DNA of 10,213 nucleotides from Syntrophomonadaceae bacterium (GCA_007127255.1 SKZS01000157.1:1-10213), one strand, 5' to 3'. Positions 1 to 6,316 are shown, counted from the first letter of the stretch. The notes: a model not told the origin generated them from the letters alone. Translations and numbers: made by a program.

Positions 1-1300
1 ATGCAATTCGACGCCAGGAGTTTTCATCGCTGGGGTTGTTTATTACTTTTAAGTAAGCAAGGAGATCTTTAATATGGGCTTTTTGAAAAAACTTAACCCC
101 ACCGTAAGTCTTATAACTTATTCCTTTGCGGGCCAGGGCAAATTCCACCTCGGCGGGCAGGTATGAACTGCGATAGAGAACGGCAATCTCATCCAACGAC
201 ACCCCGTTATTCTGCAGTTCCCAGATGCTTTGCAAAACAAAAGATGCCTCCTGGCGAGCATCAAGCATTTTGGCCACGGCAGGTTTAGCTCCGCCGGGGT
301 TAGTTGAATACAGTTTCTTGTACAACTGCTGCCTGTTATGGCCGATCGAACAGTTGGCCAGTTCAACTATTTCCGGCGTGCTGCGGTAATTCTGCTCCAT
401 ACGCACTACCTGGCAGAGAGAATAGCGCTCGGGAAAGGATAGTATGTTGCCGATATCGGCAAAACGAAAAGCATAAATAGATTGCGCATCATCCCCGACA
501 ACACAAATTGAAGCAGCTCCGGCAAAAAGATCAATAATCCTGGCCTGTATCACGTTGGTATCCTGGAACTCGTCCACCAGGACGTGCTGAAAGCGCCTCC
601 TGTACTGTTCTCTAACCTGGGGGTGCCGCTCAAAGAGTTCCAGCCAGCATAGCAGAAGATCATCAAAATCAAAAGCGTTGTTTTCCAGTTTTTTTCGTTC
701 GTAAAGATCAGCGCTATTTTGAACCACCTCTAAATACTCCAGGCGATATGGATAAAATTCTTCCATAACGTCTTTCACAGAAAGGTCAGAGTTGCGAGCC
801 TGGCTGATAATCCGGCCGAGGAGCCCTCTTTTCATAATGATTTTTCGATCTTCATCATCAACAGACAGTTCTTTTAGAATATGCTTTAAGGTCACCCTGG
901 TATCATCTTCATCAAAGATAGAAAAACTCGGTGTCCTGCCAACCAGGGCAGCATGCTTTCTTAATATTCTCGCCCCGATACTGTGAAAGGTGCCGGCCCA
1001 AAGGTTGTAAGGTAAAAAACCAAGCAGACTCTCCAGGCGCTCTTTCATTTCGCCTGCAGCCTTATTCGTAAAAGTCACCAGAAGAAGTTGTTCGGGCTGC
1101 ACCCCGCTTTTAATTAAATGTGCTGCACGGTAAATAAGCGCCCTCGTTTTACCTGAACCTGGGCCGGCCAGGCCAAGCAGGGCCGGATTTTCTGCTGTCG
1201 CAAATTCAAACTGTGCGGGATTTAAAGCTTCATGCAGTAAGTTGATCCATTCAGAGCCTTCTTTGTTGTTTTGTTGAATGTTATAATTATCGCTGCTCAC
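1..1300 (-). CDS. UvrD/PcrA-like superfamily 1 DNA helicase, C-terminal part missing
   Basis: ATP-dependent 3'-5' single-strand DNA translocase/helicase of the UvrD/PcrA/Rep group, acting in the cytoplasm in repair or replication-fork maintenance. Translating the minus strand from 1300 gives 433 uninterrupted residues to the window edge. Visible motifs are Walker A GPGSGKT (about residues 46-52), motif Ia TFTNKAAGEMKER (76-88), motif Ib GTFHSIGARIL (103-113), motif II LVDEFQDTN (241-249), motif III VVGDDAQSIYAFR (267-279) and motif IV NYRS (304-307), followed by the start of the 2A/2B region (YGGVKFFQ at 399-406). Motifs V and VI and the C-terminus lie outside, since the family is usually about 700 residues long. 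The GTG start is preceded by AAAGGAT with about 7 bases spacing. PcrA itself cannot be told from a UvrD-like paralogue because the diagnostic C-terminus is absent. The gene diverges from the DUF1538 cluster. Confidence 0.93.
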   Translation of the reverse strand, partial: MSSDNYNIQQNNKEGSEWINLLHEALNPAQFEFATAENPALLGLAGPGSGKTRALIYRAAHLIKSGVQPEQLLLVTFTNKAAGEMKERLESLLGFLPYNLWAGTFHSIGARILRKHAALVGRTPSFSIFDEDDTRVTLKHILKELSVDDEDRKIIMKRGLLGRIISQARNSDLSVKDVMEEFYPYRLEYLEVVQNSADLYERKKLENNAFDFDDLLLCWLELFERHPQVREQYRRRFQHVLVDEFQDTNVIQARIIDLFAGAASICVVGDDAQSIYAFRFADIGNILSFPERYSLCQVVRMEQNYRSTPEIVELANCSIGHNRQQLYKKLYSTNPGGAKPAVAKMLDARQEASFVLQSIWELQNNGVSLDEIAVLYRSSYLPAEVEFALARKGISYKTYGGVKFFQKAHIKDLLAYLKVINNPSDENSWRRIA

Positions 1301-1333
1301 AAAACCGATCCTTTCTAATAAATTACTGTGCGG

Positions 1334-1362
1334 ATCATAACACATTTTATACCGTTCATCCA
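1334..1362 (-). promoter_or_regulatory. Possible promoter of the UvrD-like helicase gene
   Basis: On the minus strand there is an extended -10 element, TGTTATGAT (1342-1334), with a weak -35 hexamer TGGATG (1362-1357) at 17-base spacing. It lies about 34 bases before the GTG start at 1300. The -10 is good (5 of 6 plus the TG extension) and the -35 is poor (3 of 6). Inferred by eye only. Confidence 0.35.
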
Positions 1363-1406
1363 TAGGAGCAACCGCTTGCTATTCATGAGCCGCTATTTCG
1401 AAATTC

Positions 1407-1435
1407 TGGACAACAAGGCAAACTTAAGATAACAT
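1407..1435 (+). promoter_or_regulatory. Probable sigma-A-type promoter of the DUF1538/P-II cluster
   Basis: TGGACA (1407-1412, 5 of 6 to the -35 consensus) is followed after exactly 17 bases by TAACAT (1430-1435, 4 of 6 to the -10 consensus). This places a transcription start near 1442, about 57 bases before the ATG at 1499. It is the best plus-strand match in the 198-base divergent region. A short inverted repeat, AGCAA-CCGC-TTGCT (1367-1380), lies just upstream; its role, if any, is unknown. Confidence 0.45.
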
Positions 1436-1498
1436 TATATGCAATCAAAGTAATTCAACCTTTTGCATAAAAAACTCCAGATCCAGGGTGTTACCGCC

Positions 1499-2194
1499 AT
1501 GATAAAAGATGTAAAAGAAATTTTATTTGAAGTCCTGCAGGCAATTATACCAATTGTTGTCGTTGTATCCTTGATCCAATTCTTTGTGATCCGAACTCCT
1601 ATTGATCTTTTCTGGCAGTTTATAGCCGGGGCAGTTATGGTTACAGCAGGCCTGTTCCTTTTCCTTGTCGGCGTGCGGGTCAGTTTACTGCCGATCGGGG
1701 AGATGATCGGTTCCGAAGTTACTTCCCACGGGTCACTGGTTTTTTTACTGGTAGCCGCCTTTATCTTCGGTTTTGTTATTACAGTTGCCGAACCGGACGT
1801 CCGGGTTTTGTCCCACCAGGTAGATATAGCCTCCCGGGGCGCAATTGAATCAAATATTCTTATCGTAGCTGTCGCCCTGGGGGTCGGTTTGTTCGTTTCA
1901 CTGGCTATTTTAAGAATCCTGCTTGGCATCCCTATCTTCTATCTCCTGACTGCAGGATATGTTCTTATTGTTATCCTTTCATTTTTTACACCACCTGCAT
2001 TTGTCGCCATCTCTTTCGATGCCGGCGGTGTGACAACCGGTCCAATGGCCGTTCCCTTCATCCTGGCCTTAGGAGTCGGCGCCACGGCTGTCCTGGGTGG
2101 CAAATCTACTGTATCTGATACATTCGGCTTAATTGGCCTCGCTTCCATCGGCCCTGTGCTCAGCGTGATGATCCTGGGGGTGATTTTCGGTTGA
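1499..2194 (+). CDS. DUF1538 family integral membrane protein (first of pair)
   Basis: 231-residue polytopic membrane protein that I assign to DUF1538 from memory of its motifs; its transport substrate or reaction is not known. About seven hydrophobic segments are visible, near residues 8-30, 37-59, 79-98, 119-142, 144-172, 180-200 and 209-230. Two polar family motifs sit between them: AEPDVRVLSHQVD (97-109) and FDAGGVTTGP (173-182). Many DUF1538 proteins carry two such units in one chain; here there is one per gene. I chose the ATG at 1499, with AGGGTG eight bases upstream, over an in-frame TTG at 1463 that has no ribosome site and would add a polar extension. The stop TGA shares four bases with the TTG start of the next gene, so translational coupling and a two-subunit complex are likely. 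Family assignment is firm and function is open. Confidence 0.85.
   Translation: MIKDVKEILFEVLQAIIPIVVVVSLIQFFVIRTPIDLFWQFIAGAVMVTAGLFLFLVGVRVSLLPIGEMIGSEVTSHGSLVFLLVAAFIFGFVITVAEPDVRVLSHQVDIASRGAIESNILIVAVALGVGLFVSLAILRILLGIPIFYLLTAGYVLIVILSFFTPPAFVAISFDAGGVTTGPMAVPFILALGVGATAVLGGKSTVSDTFGLIGLASIGPVLSVMILGVIFG
2176..2184 (+). promoter_or_regulatory. Ribosome binding site fixing the TTG start of the second DUF1538 gene
   Basis: GGGGGTGAT differs at one base from the full anti-16S complement GGAGGTGAT. The five-G core ends 10 bases before TTG at 2191. It lies inside the end of the first DUF1538 gene and supports a non-ATG start, with no good ATG nearby. Confidence 0.6.
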
Positions 2195-3141
2195 GTCTTT
2201 ATGCAATACTGCAGGGTTTTGATGATGTCCTGACAGAGGTACTGATGGCCATGAGCCCTGTCCTGGTTTTATTTCTGATTTTTTTACTGGTATTTAAGCT
2301 GCCCAAAAAAATGCTGTTAAGTCTGCTGCAGGGAGTCTTGTTTGCTTTTGCCGGGCTGGCCCTCTTTTTACAGGGAGTCCACGTCGGTTTTCTGCCGGTA
2401 GGCAATGAAATGGGCGCTATTATAGGAGCTCTGCCCAATCGCTGGATTCTCATCCCACTGGGGTTTTTGCTCGGCTTTGTGGCAACAATGGCCGAACCTG
2501 CCGTTCGAATTCTCTCCGACCAGGTAGAAAAAAGTTCAAGTGGTTCAATCAGGAGCAACACTATCCTTTACACCCTGTGTCTTGCAGTCGGCATCTTTAT
2601 CGCCCTGGGCATGACCAGGATAGTTTACGGCATACCGTTTTATTATATAATTATTCCCGGCTATTTGCTGGCCATCATTTTGATGATTTTTTCCAAACCT
2701 TCTTTTACTTCCATCGCCTTTGATTCAGGAGGAGTTGCAACAGGCCCGATGACTGTTACCTTTATAATGGCCATGGCTGTCGGCGCCGCTGATAGAATTG
2801 CAGGCCGTGATGCAGTAATTGACGGTTTCGGTCTTATCGCCCTGGTTGCATTAGCCCCTATTATTATGGTAATGTTATTAGGATTTCTTTATCCTGATGA
2901 CAATCAGGATAAAGATAACGATGAAAAGAACCCTGAAGGATTACCAGCAGAGATTGAAGACAATATCGAAGCAGATACTTCCCTGCACTCCCATGGTGAA
3001 ATGCCAACTGACCCATCACCGGAAGATGGTCAGGATTTAGAAGCTGATAGCCAGAATATTAGCTATCAAGACAACAACGAAGATGCCAAGAGCAGTCAAG
3101 GCAAGGAGGTTAAGGATAATGATAGAGATTCCCAAGCATAA
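2191..3141 (+). CDS. DUF1538 family integral membrane protein with acidic C-terminal tail (second of pair)
   Basis: 316 residues from a TTG start that overlaps the preceding stop as TTGA. Residues 1-234 repeat the layout of the upstream partner: about seven hydrophobic segments, AEPAVRILSDQVE (101-113) and FDSGGVATGP (177-186) at equivalent positions. The two genes are therefore diverged copies of one unit, probably forming a heterodimeric equivalent of fused two-domain DUF1538 proteins. Residues 235-316 form a hydrophilic tail rich in D, E, N, Q and S with no recognisable domain, probably disordered and cytoplasmic. The last 23 bases overlap the start of the P-II-like gene. Export or uptake of an unknown small molecule or ion is a reasonable guess, but nothing in the sequence names the substrate. 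Confidence 0.85.
   Translation: MSLYAILQGFDDVLTEVLMAMSPVLVLFLIFLLVFKLPKKMLLSLLQGVLFAFAGLALFLQGVHVGFLPVGNEMGAIIGALPNRWILIPLGFLLGFVATMAEPAVRILSDQVEKSSSGSIRSNTILYTLCLAVGIFIALGMTRIVYGIPFYYIIIPGYLLAIILMIFSKPSFTSIAFDSGGVATGPMTVTFIMAMAVGAADRIAGRDAVIDGFGLIALVALAPIIMVMLLGFLYPDDNQDKDNDEKNPEGLPAEIEDNIEADTSLHSHGEMPTDPSPEDGQDLEADSQNISYQDNNEDAKSSQGKEVKDNDRDSQA
3103..3110 (+). promoter_or_regulatory. Strong ribosome binding site of the P-II-like gene
   Basis: AAGGAGGT lies eight bases before ATG 3119, inside the 3' end of the second DUF1538 gene. It decides the start in favour of 3119 over an in-frame upstream ATG at 3083, which would add a basic leader (PRAVKARRLRI) alien to the family. Confidence 0.8.
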
Positions 3142-3466
3142 CTTAATTGTAACCATTGTAAAAAAAGGCTGTTGCGAATGTATAATCGAAGCAAGTAAAA
3201 AAGCAGGGGCTGAAGGAGCAACAATTATTCCAGCCCGTGGAGCAGGAATTCATGAACAAAAAAAATTACTTAACATACCAATTGAACCTGAAAAAGAGGT
3301 TATCTTAACTATTATCCAGGAACATAAAACTGAAGCTGTAATGGAGGCAATTATCAATGCCGGCAAGCTTAACAAGCCCGGCACAGGCGTAGCATTTGTC
3401 GTTGAATTGAAAGAAGTAGCCGGAATTGTTCACCTGGTAAAAGCTTTACAACAGGCTGAAAAATAG
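3119..3466 (+). CDS. P-II family (GlnB-like) regulatory protein, divergent T-loop and B-loop
   Basis: 115 residues, close to the usual 110-115 of P-II trimeric signal proteins, which bind nucleotides and small effectors and then dock on transporters or enzymes. The alternating strand-helix-strand pattern is visible: LIVTIVKKGCCECIIEASKKAG (9-30), a loop, EVILTIIQ (60-67), a second helix (70-82) and VAFVVEL (91-97). The region equivalent to the T-loop (about 39-58) is short, basic and lacks the tyrosine that is uridylylated in GlnB. The usual TGxxGDGK B-loop is replaced by GKLNKPGTGVAF (82-93). It therefore probably does not respond to canonical uridylylation. Overlap with the DUF1538 gene implies that its partner is that membrane complex rather than an ammonium transporter. 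P-II family membership is fairly secure; ligand and partner are inferred. Confidence 0.85.
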   Translation: MIEIPKHNLIVTIVKKGCCECIIEASKKAGAEGATIIPARGAGIHEQKKLLNIPIEPEKEVILTIIQEHKTEAVMEAIINAGKLNKPGTGVAFVVELKEVAGIVHLVKALQQAEK

Positions 3467-3480
3467 CAAGTCAGAAAATG

Positions 3481-3513
3481 CTAATAGGAGAATAGCTAAT
3501 ATTCTCCTATTAG
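3481..3513. terminator. Perfect 14-bp hairpin between convergent genes, probable bidirectional terminator
   Basis: CTAATAGGAGAATA (3481-3494) and its exact complement (3500-3513) flank a 5-base loop, GCTAA. It lies 14 bases after the P-II-like stop and 39 bases beyond the rubredoxin stop, as expected for a shared terminator. The stem is AT-rich and no clean T-run follows directly on either strand, so it may act weakly or protect 3' ends instead. Confidence 0.55.
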
Positions 3514-3552
3514 TTGACATCCGGATTTTTATACTTTACTATTCCCGGCAGT

Positions 3553-3711
3553 TTAGATTTTTTCAAACTCGTCCTTTCCTACTCCACAAACCGGACAAAC
3601 CCAATCATCAGGGAGATCGTCAAAAGATGTTCCCGGTGCAATTCCCCCATCGCTATCGCCTTCTGCCGGATCATACACATAACCGCATACCTGACATTCA
3701 TATTTGTCCAT
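3553..3711 (-). CDS. Rubredoxin
   Basis: Small cytoplasmic iron protein holding one Fe(Cys)4 centre, passing single electrons to partners such as rubrerythrin, superoxide reductase or flavoproteins in anaerobes. The 52-residue product has the two canonical iron-binding knuckles, CQVCG (C6, C9) and CPVCG (C39, C42). It also has the aromatic core YECxxCGYVYDP (4-15), the GIAPGTSFDDLPDDW stretch (24-38) and the usual length of 52-54 residues. The ATG at 3711 has GAAGGAGG (3727-3720) eight bases upstream. It appears to be a single-gene unit, transcribed away from yifB and toward the P-II gene. No redox partner gene is nearby, so the physiological acceptor cannot be stated. Confidence 0.97.
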   Translation of the reverse strand: MDKYECQVCGYVYDPAEGDSDGGIAPGTSFDDLPDDWVCPVCGVGKDEFEKI

Positions 3712-3754
3712 GAATACTTCCTCCTTCATAATAAATTCAATAATTATTAGTTAA

Positions 3755-3763
3755 ATTATAACA
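3755..3763 (-). promoter_or_regulatory. Extended -10 promoter of the rubredoxin gene
   Basis: The minus strand reads TGTTATAAT (3763-3755), a perfect TGnTATAAT extended -10, giving a start near 3748 and a leader of about 36 bases. No good -35 is present at 16-18 bases spacing, which is typical of extended -10 promoters. Confidence 0.6.
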
Positions 3764-3805
3764 TAAATCAACCTGATAAGGTATAAACAACGTCTATTTT
3801 AACTG

Positions 3806-3833
3806 ACCGGCAGGATATCAATATCCTGTCGGT
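3806..3833. repeat. Near-perfect 28-bp palindrome in the rubredoxin-yifB divergent region
   Basis: ACCGGCAGGATAT (3806-3818) and ATATCCTGTCGGT (3821-3833) are complementary at 12 of 13 positions, separated by two bases. The dyad lies about 45 bases upstream of the rubredoxin -10 and just upstream of the possible yifB promoter area. No T-run follows on either strand. It could be a dimeric regulator operator; I do not recognise the site as belonging to a known regulator. Confidence 0.45.
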
Positions 3834-3856
3834 GAATAAGAGATAATTGCCTGTTA

Positions 3857-3889
3857 TATAATTAATTTACTAATGATCGCAGCTATAAT
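3857..3889 (+). promoter_or_regulatory. Candidate -10 elements upstream of yifB
   Basis: Two perfect TATAAT hexamers occur at 3857-3862 and 3884-3889. Neither has a convincing -35 at 16-18 bases. The first would give a leader of about 47 bases and the second about 20 bases. In an AT-rich stretch such matches arise easily, so this is weak evidence that yifB starts its own transcript here. Confidence 0.3.
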
Positions 3890-3915
3890 TTCAGTAATCA
3901 AAGGAGGACCAGATC

Positions 3916-5451
3916 TTGCTGGCAAAAGTGCATTCATGTGCTGTTTTAGGTATTAACGGCGTACCGCTTGAGATAGAAGTTGATATTGCCGACGGCCTTC
4001 CCGCTTTTGATATAATCGGACTTCCTGATGCCTCGGTAAGAGAAGCTAAAGAAAGGGTCCGGGCAGCTGTACGCAATAGCGGTTTTTCTTTTCCTTACTC
4101 ACGAGTGACGGTAAACCTGGCCCCCGCAGACCTTAAAAAGGAAGGTTCTTCTTTCGACCTTGCTATTGCAATAGGCCTACTTGCAGCAACCGGCCAAATT
4201 CCCAGAACTGAAACCCTCGATAGCGCCGTATTCGTCGGTGAGTTATCATTGGACGGCAACCTTCGCGGCATCAACGGAGCCCTGGCCATGGCTTTATCCT
4301 TAAGTGAGTTAGATGATTTTGCAGATAAAACCCTTTACCTGCCACAGTCTAACAGCACCGAAGCCGCCCTCGTCAATAAGCTTAACGTTAAAGGAACCGT
4401 TACTTTAACCCAGCTCACCAATTACCTCTGTGGAAACGGAGAACTGCCGCTTCCGGAACCCTTGCCTGAGCAGGCCAAGGGCCATGACGGGAGCGAGTTT
4501 GACTTTAGTGAAGTGCGAGGCCAGGAAACAGCAAAAAGAGCCCTGGAAATTGCCGCAGCCGGCTCACACAATGTTTTACTTTATGGTCCCCCCGGCAGCG
4601 GTAAAACCATGCTGGCCAGACGAATTCCCTCAATCCTGCCTTCTCCCTCTTTAGAAGAAATTCTCGAAATATCGAGAATTCACAGCGTAGCCGGCCAGTT
4701 AAGCTCGAAAAAACCCCTGCTAAATAAGCGACCATTTCGCAGCCCTCATCACAGCGCCTCAACGGCAGGAATTATCGGCGGTGGAAAAGTGCCGCGCCCG
4801 GGAGAAGTAAGCCTTGCCCACCATGGTGTTCTATTTTTTGATGAAATGCCTGAGTATAACCGTGAAGTTCTCGAAGCCCTCAGACAACCCCTTGAAGACA
4901 GAACAGTTACGATCACCCGCGCTGCGGCAACAGTCAGCTACCCTGCCGATTTCATGTTTATCGGTTCTATGAACCCCTGCCCCTGTGGCAATTACGGCGA
5001 CCCCCGTCAGGAATGTCGCTGCAGTCCGACCCAAATATTTCGCTACCGCTCCAAACTTTCAGGCCCCCTCGTTGACCGCATTGATATCCAGGTGGAAGTA
5101 CCCGGCATTAAATTTGAACAGCTGGAGCAGGATGAAACCGGGGAAAGTTCTGCTGAAATCCGCTCCAGGGTGGAAACAACCCGAAGCAGACAGCGCGAAA
5201 GATATAAAAAGATTAAAGTTGCTTCCAATGCGAGACTCAGGTCGCGCCACTTTGAAAAATACTGCCCCTTAACCGCTGATGCCAGGCAGCTCCTGCACCA
5301 ATCATTTCAAAGCCTTAACCTCTCCATGCGCGCCCACGACCGGATTATTAAAGTTGCACGCACTATTGCCGACATGGAAGAAAAGGAACAAATTGAACCG
5401 GGACATATTGCCGAAGCAGTGCAGTACAGAAGCCTTGACCGAAGAGAGTAA
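3916..5451 (+). CDS. yifB: YifB/ComM family Mg-chelatase-like AAA+ ATPase
   Basis: 511 residues, matching the family length of about 505-515. In naturally competent Gram-negative bacteria, ComM is a hexameric helicase that extends branch migration of incoming DNA during transformation; the role in Bacillota is less clear. Domains in order are an N-terminal ChlI/Lon-protease-like fold (about 1-170, with DGLPAFDIIGLPDASVREAK at 26-45), the AAA+ core (about 195-395) and the Mg-chelatase C-terminal domain (about 410-510). Visible motifs are Walker A GPPGSGKT (224-231), Walker B GVLFFDE (304-310), sensor 1 with the cysteine-rich segment MNPCPCGNYGDP (352-363) continuing to ECRC (366-369), the GPLVDRIDI arginine region (383-391) and the terminal YRSLDR (504-509). 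The TTG start is supported by AAAGGAGG (3900-3907) eight bases upstream. It is separated from rnhB-yraN, its frequent neighbours, and followed two bases after its stop by the transposon. Confidence 0.95.
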   Translation: MLAKVHSCAVLGINGVPLEIEVDIADGLPAFDIIGLPDASVREAKERVRAAVRNSGFSFPYSRVTVNLAPADLKKEGSSFDLAIAIGLLAATGQIPRTETLDSAVFVGELSLDGNLRGINGALAMALSLSELDDFADKTLYLPQSNSTEAALVNKLNVKGTVTLTQLTNYLCGNGELPLPEPLPEQAKGHDGSEFDFSEVRGQETAKRALEIAAAGSHNVLLYGPPGSGKTMLARRIPSILPSPSLEEILEISRIHSVAGQLSSKKPLLNKRPFRSPHHSASTAGIIGGGKVPRPGEVSLAHHGVLFFDEMPEYNREVLEALRQPLEDRTVTITRAAATVSYPADFMFIGSMNPCPCGNYGDPRQECRCSPTQIFRYRSKLSGPLVDRIDIQVEVPGIKFEQLEQDETGESSAEIRSRVETTRSRQRERYKKIKVASNARLRSRHFEKYCPLTADARQLLHQSFQSLNLSMRAHDRIIKVARTIADMEEKEQIEPGHIAEAVQYRSLDRRE

Positions 5452-5453
5452 GA

Positions 5454-5487
5454 TGTCAATGGTGTCAATGGGACGGTTCTTTTGACA
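5454..5487 (+). repeat. Left terminal inverted arm of the REP-type element
   Basis: This 34-bp arm matches the reverse complement of the right arm (6280-6313) at 32 of 34 positions. It opens with a tandem 9-mer, TGTCAATGG twice (5454-5471), then GACGGTTCTT, and closes with TTGACA. TGTCAA (second copy) and TTGACA can pair, so the arm can form its own imperfect hairpin, as REP sequences do. It begins two bases after the yifB stop codon. Confidence 0.85.
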
Positions 5488-5516
5488 ATAATATATTTAA
5501 CCTGGAGGTAAACCTA

Positions 5517-6302
5517 GTGCCTAGAGTTGCCAGACAAAAAAGTGAATCTGCAGTTTACCACATCATGATGAGAGGGAACAATCGCCAGAAAATATTTAAC
5601 AGCATTAAAGACAAGGACCGTATTACTGAAATAATTCACGAAAAAGTTATCATTGACGAAGCTCTCCTCCACGCTTATTGCATCATGGATAATCACTTGC
5701 ATTTGGTGATCAGGGAAGGTATTGCTCCGATATCGCATACTATGAAAAGAATAGGCACCAGTTATGCTTCCTATTACAATAAAAAACATGAGAGGATAGG
5801 CCATGTATTTCAGGATCGCTTTAAAAGTGAAGTAATAGAAAGTGAAAAACGCCTATTAGCCGCAGTGCGATATGTACACAGAAATCCGGTAAAAGCTGGA
5901 ATATCAAACTTGAACTCATATAAATGGAGCAGCTATAAAAAATATTTGAATGTAAGCTTCGCTAAAAAACCGGGTATTAAAGAAATCTTACATATATCAT
6001 CAAAAGATCCACACCAGGCAATCAAAGCCTTTGTTAAATTTCATGAAGAGAACACGGAAGATAATTTTATTGATGTCAAAGAACTCTCCGCCGAAGAGGC
6101 TAAAGCAATGATAGATAATCACCTTAAAAAAGCCGGGATAGGAAAAAGCAAACTAAAAAACAAAGAAAACAAGAAACTACTTAAGGATCTGGTAATTAAA
6201 CTGGAAAACCAATCGGATTTGTCACTGCGGGAAATTGCAGTTATGATAGAAGTAAACAGGGAAACGGTGAGAAAATTAGTGTCAAAAGAACCGTCCCAAT
6301 GA
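5517..6302 (+). CDS. REP-associated HUH/Y1 transposase with C-terminal HTH
   Basis: 261-residue single-strand DNA transposase of the Y1_Tnp (IS200/TnpREP-like) fold, cutting and joining DNA through a 5'-phosphotyrosine link at hairpin-bearing repeats. The HUH motif is HLH (H60, H62) in MDNHLHLVI. The probable nucleophile is Y119 in RYVHRNPVKAG (118-128). Other typical segments are YHIMMRGNNRQKIF (14-27) and GHVFQDRFKSE (95-105). A basic linker (203-226) leads to a likely helix-turn-helix, LSLREIAVMIEVNRETVRKL (235-254). The GTG start has GGAGGT (5504-5509) seven bases upstream. The final residues SKEPSQ and the stop are encoded by the right terminal arm. The coding strand is more A-rich than its neighbours, in line with a mobile origin. 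Catalytic tyrosine assignment is by position and pattern only. Confidence 0.92.
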   Translation: MPRVARQKSESAVYHIMMRGNNRQKIFNSIKDKDRITEIIHEKVIIDEALLHAYCIMDNHLHLVIREGIAPISHTMKRIGTSYASYYNKKHERIGHVFQDRFKSEVIESEKRLLAAVRYVHRNPVKAGISNLNSYKWSSYKKYLNVSFAKKPGIKEILHISSKDPHQAIKAFVKFHEENTEDNFIDVKELSAEEAKAMIDNHLKKAGIGKSKLKNKENKKLLKDLVIKLENQSDLSLREIAVMIEVNRETVRKLVSKEPSQ

Positions 6303-6313
6303 CACCAATGACA
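6280..6313 (-). repeat. Right terminal inverted arm of the REP-type element
   Basis: Reverse complement of the left arm with two differences. Read on the minus strand, it starts with the tandem 9-mer TGTCATTGG twice, then GACGGTTCTT and TTGACA. Both differences from the left arm fall at the same place in the two 9-mer copies (A in the left arm, T here). Bases 6280-6302 also encode the transposase C-terminus. Confidence 0.85.
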
Positions 6314-6316
6314 GCA

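Larger units (their letters stand above)
5454..6313 (+). mobile_element. REP-associated tyrosine transposase (RAYT)-like element
   Basis: An 860-bp unit made of one Y1 transposase gene between two inverted 34-bp arms, each able to form a hairpin. This is the known layout of RAYT genes flanked by inverted REP sequences. The outside flanks (AAGA on the left, GCAG on the right) show no target-site duplication, as expected for HUH enzymes. The unit fits exactly between yifB and the amidase gene, leaving only 17 bases to the amidase start. The gene is intact, so the element may be active or recently so. Confidence 0.75.

Noticed and set aside
1463..1498. Upstream in-frame TTG as start of the first DUF1538 protein
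   Set aside because: No ribosome site precedes it, and ATG 1499 has AGGGTG at good spacing and gives a natural N-terminus.
1435..1929. 164-residue open frame on the minus strand opposite the first DUF1538 gene
   Set aside because: Composition is T/S/K/R-rich with no family pattern, and it mirrors a hydrophobic gene with clear motifs and its own ribosome site on the other strand.
3083..3118. Upstream in-frame ATG as start of the P-II-like protein
   Set aside because: It would add a basic 12-residue leader not seen in P-II proteins, while AAGGAGGT directs initiation to 3119.
3514..3750. 78-residue plus-strand frame over the rubredoxin gene
   Set aside because: It is the complement of an unmistakable rubredoxin with both CxxCG knuckles.
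5482..5510. TTGACA at the end of the left arm as a -35 box for the transposase
   Set aside because: Seventeen bases downstream lies the ribosome site (GAGGTA) and not a -10 element; the hexamer is explained as part of the inverted arm.
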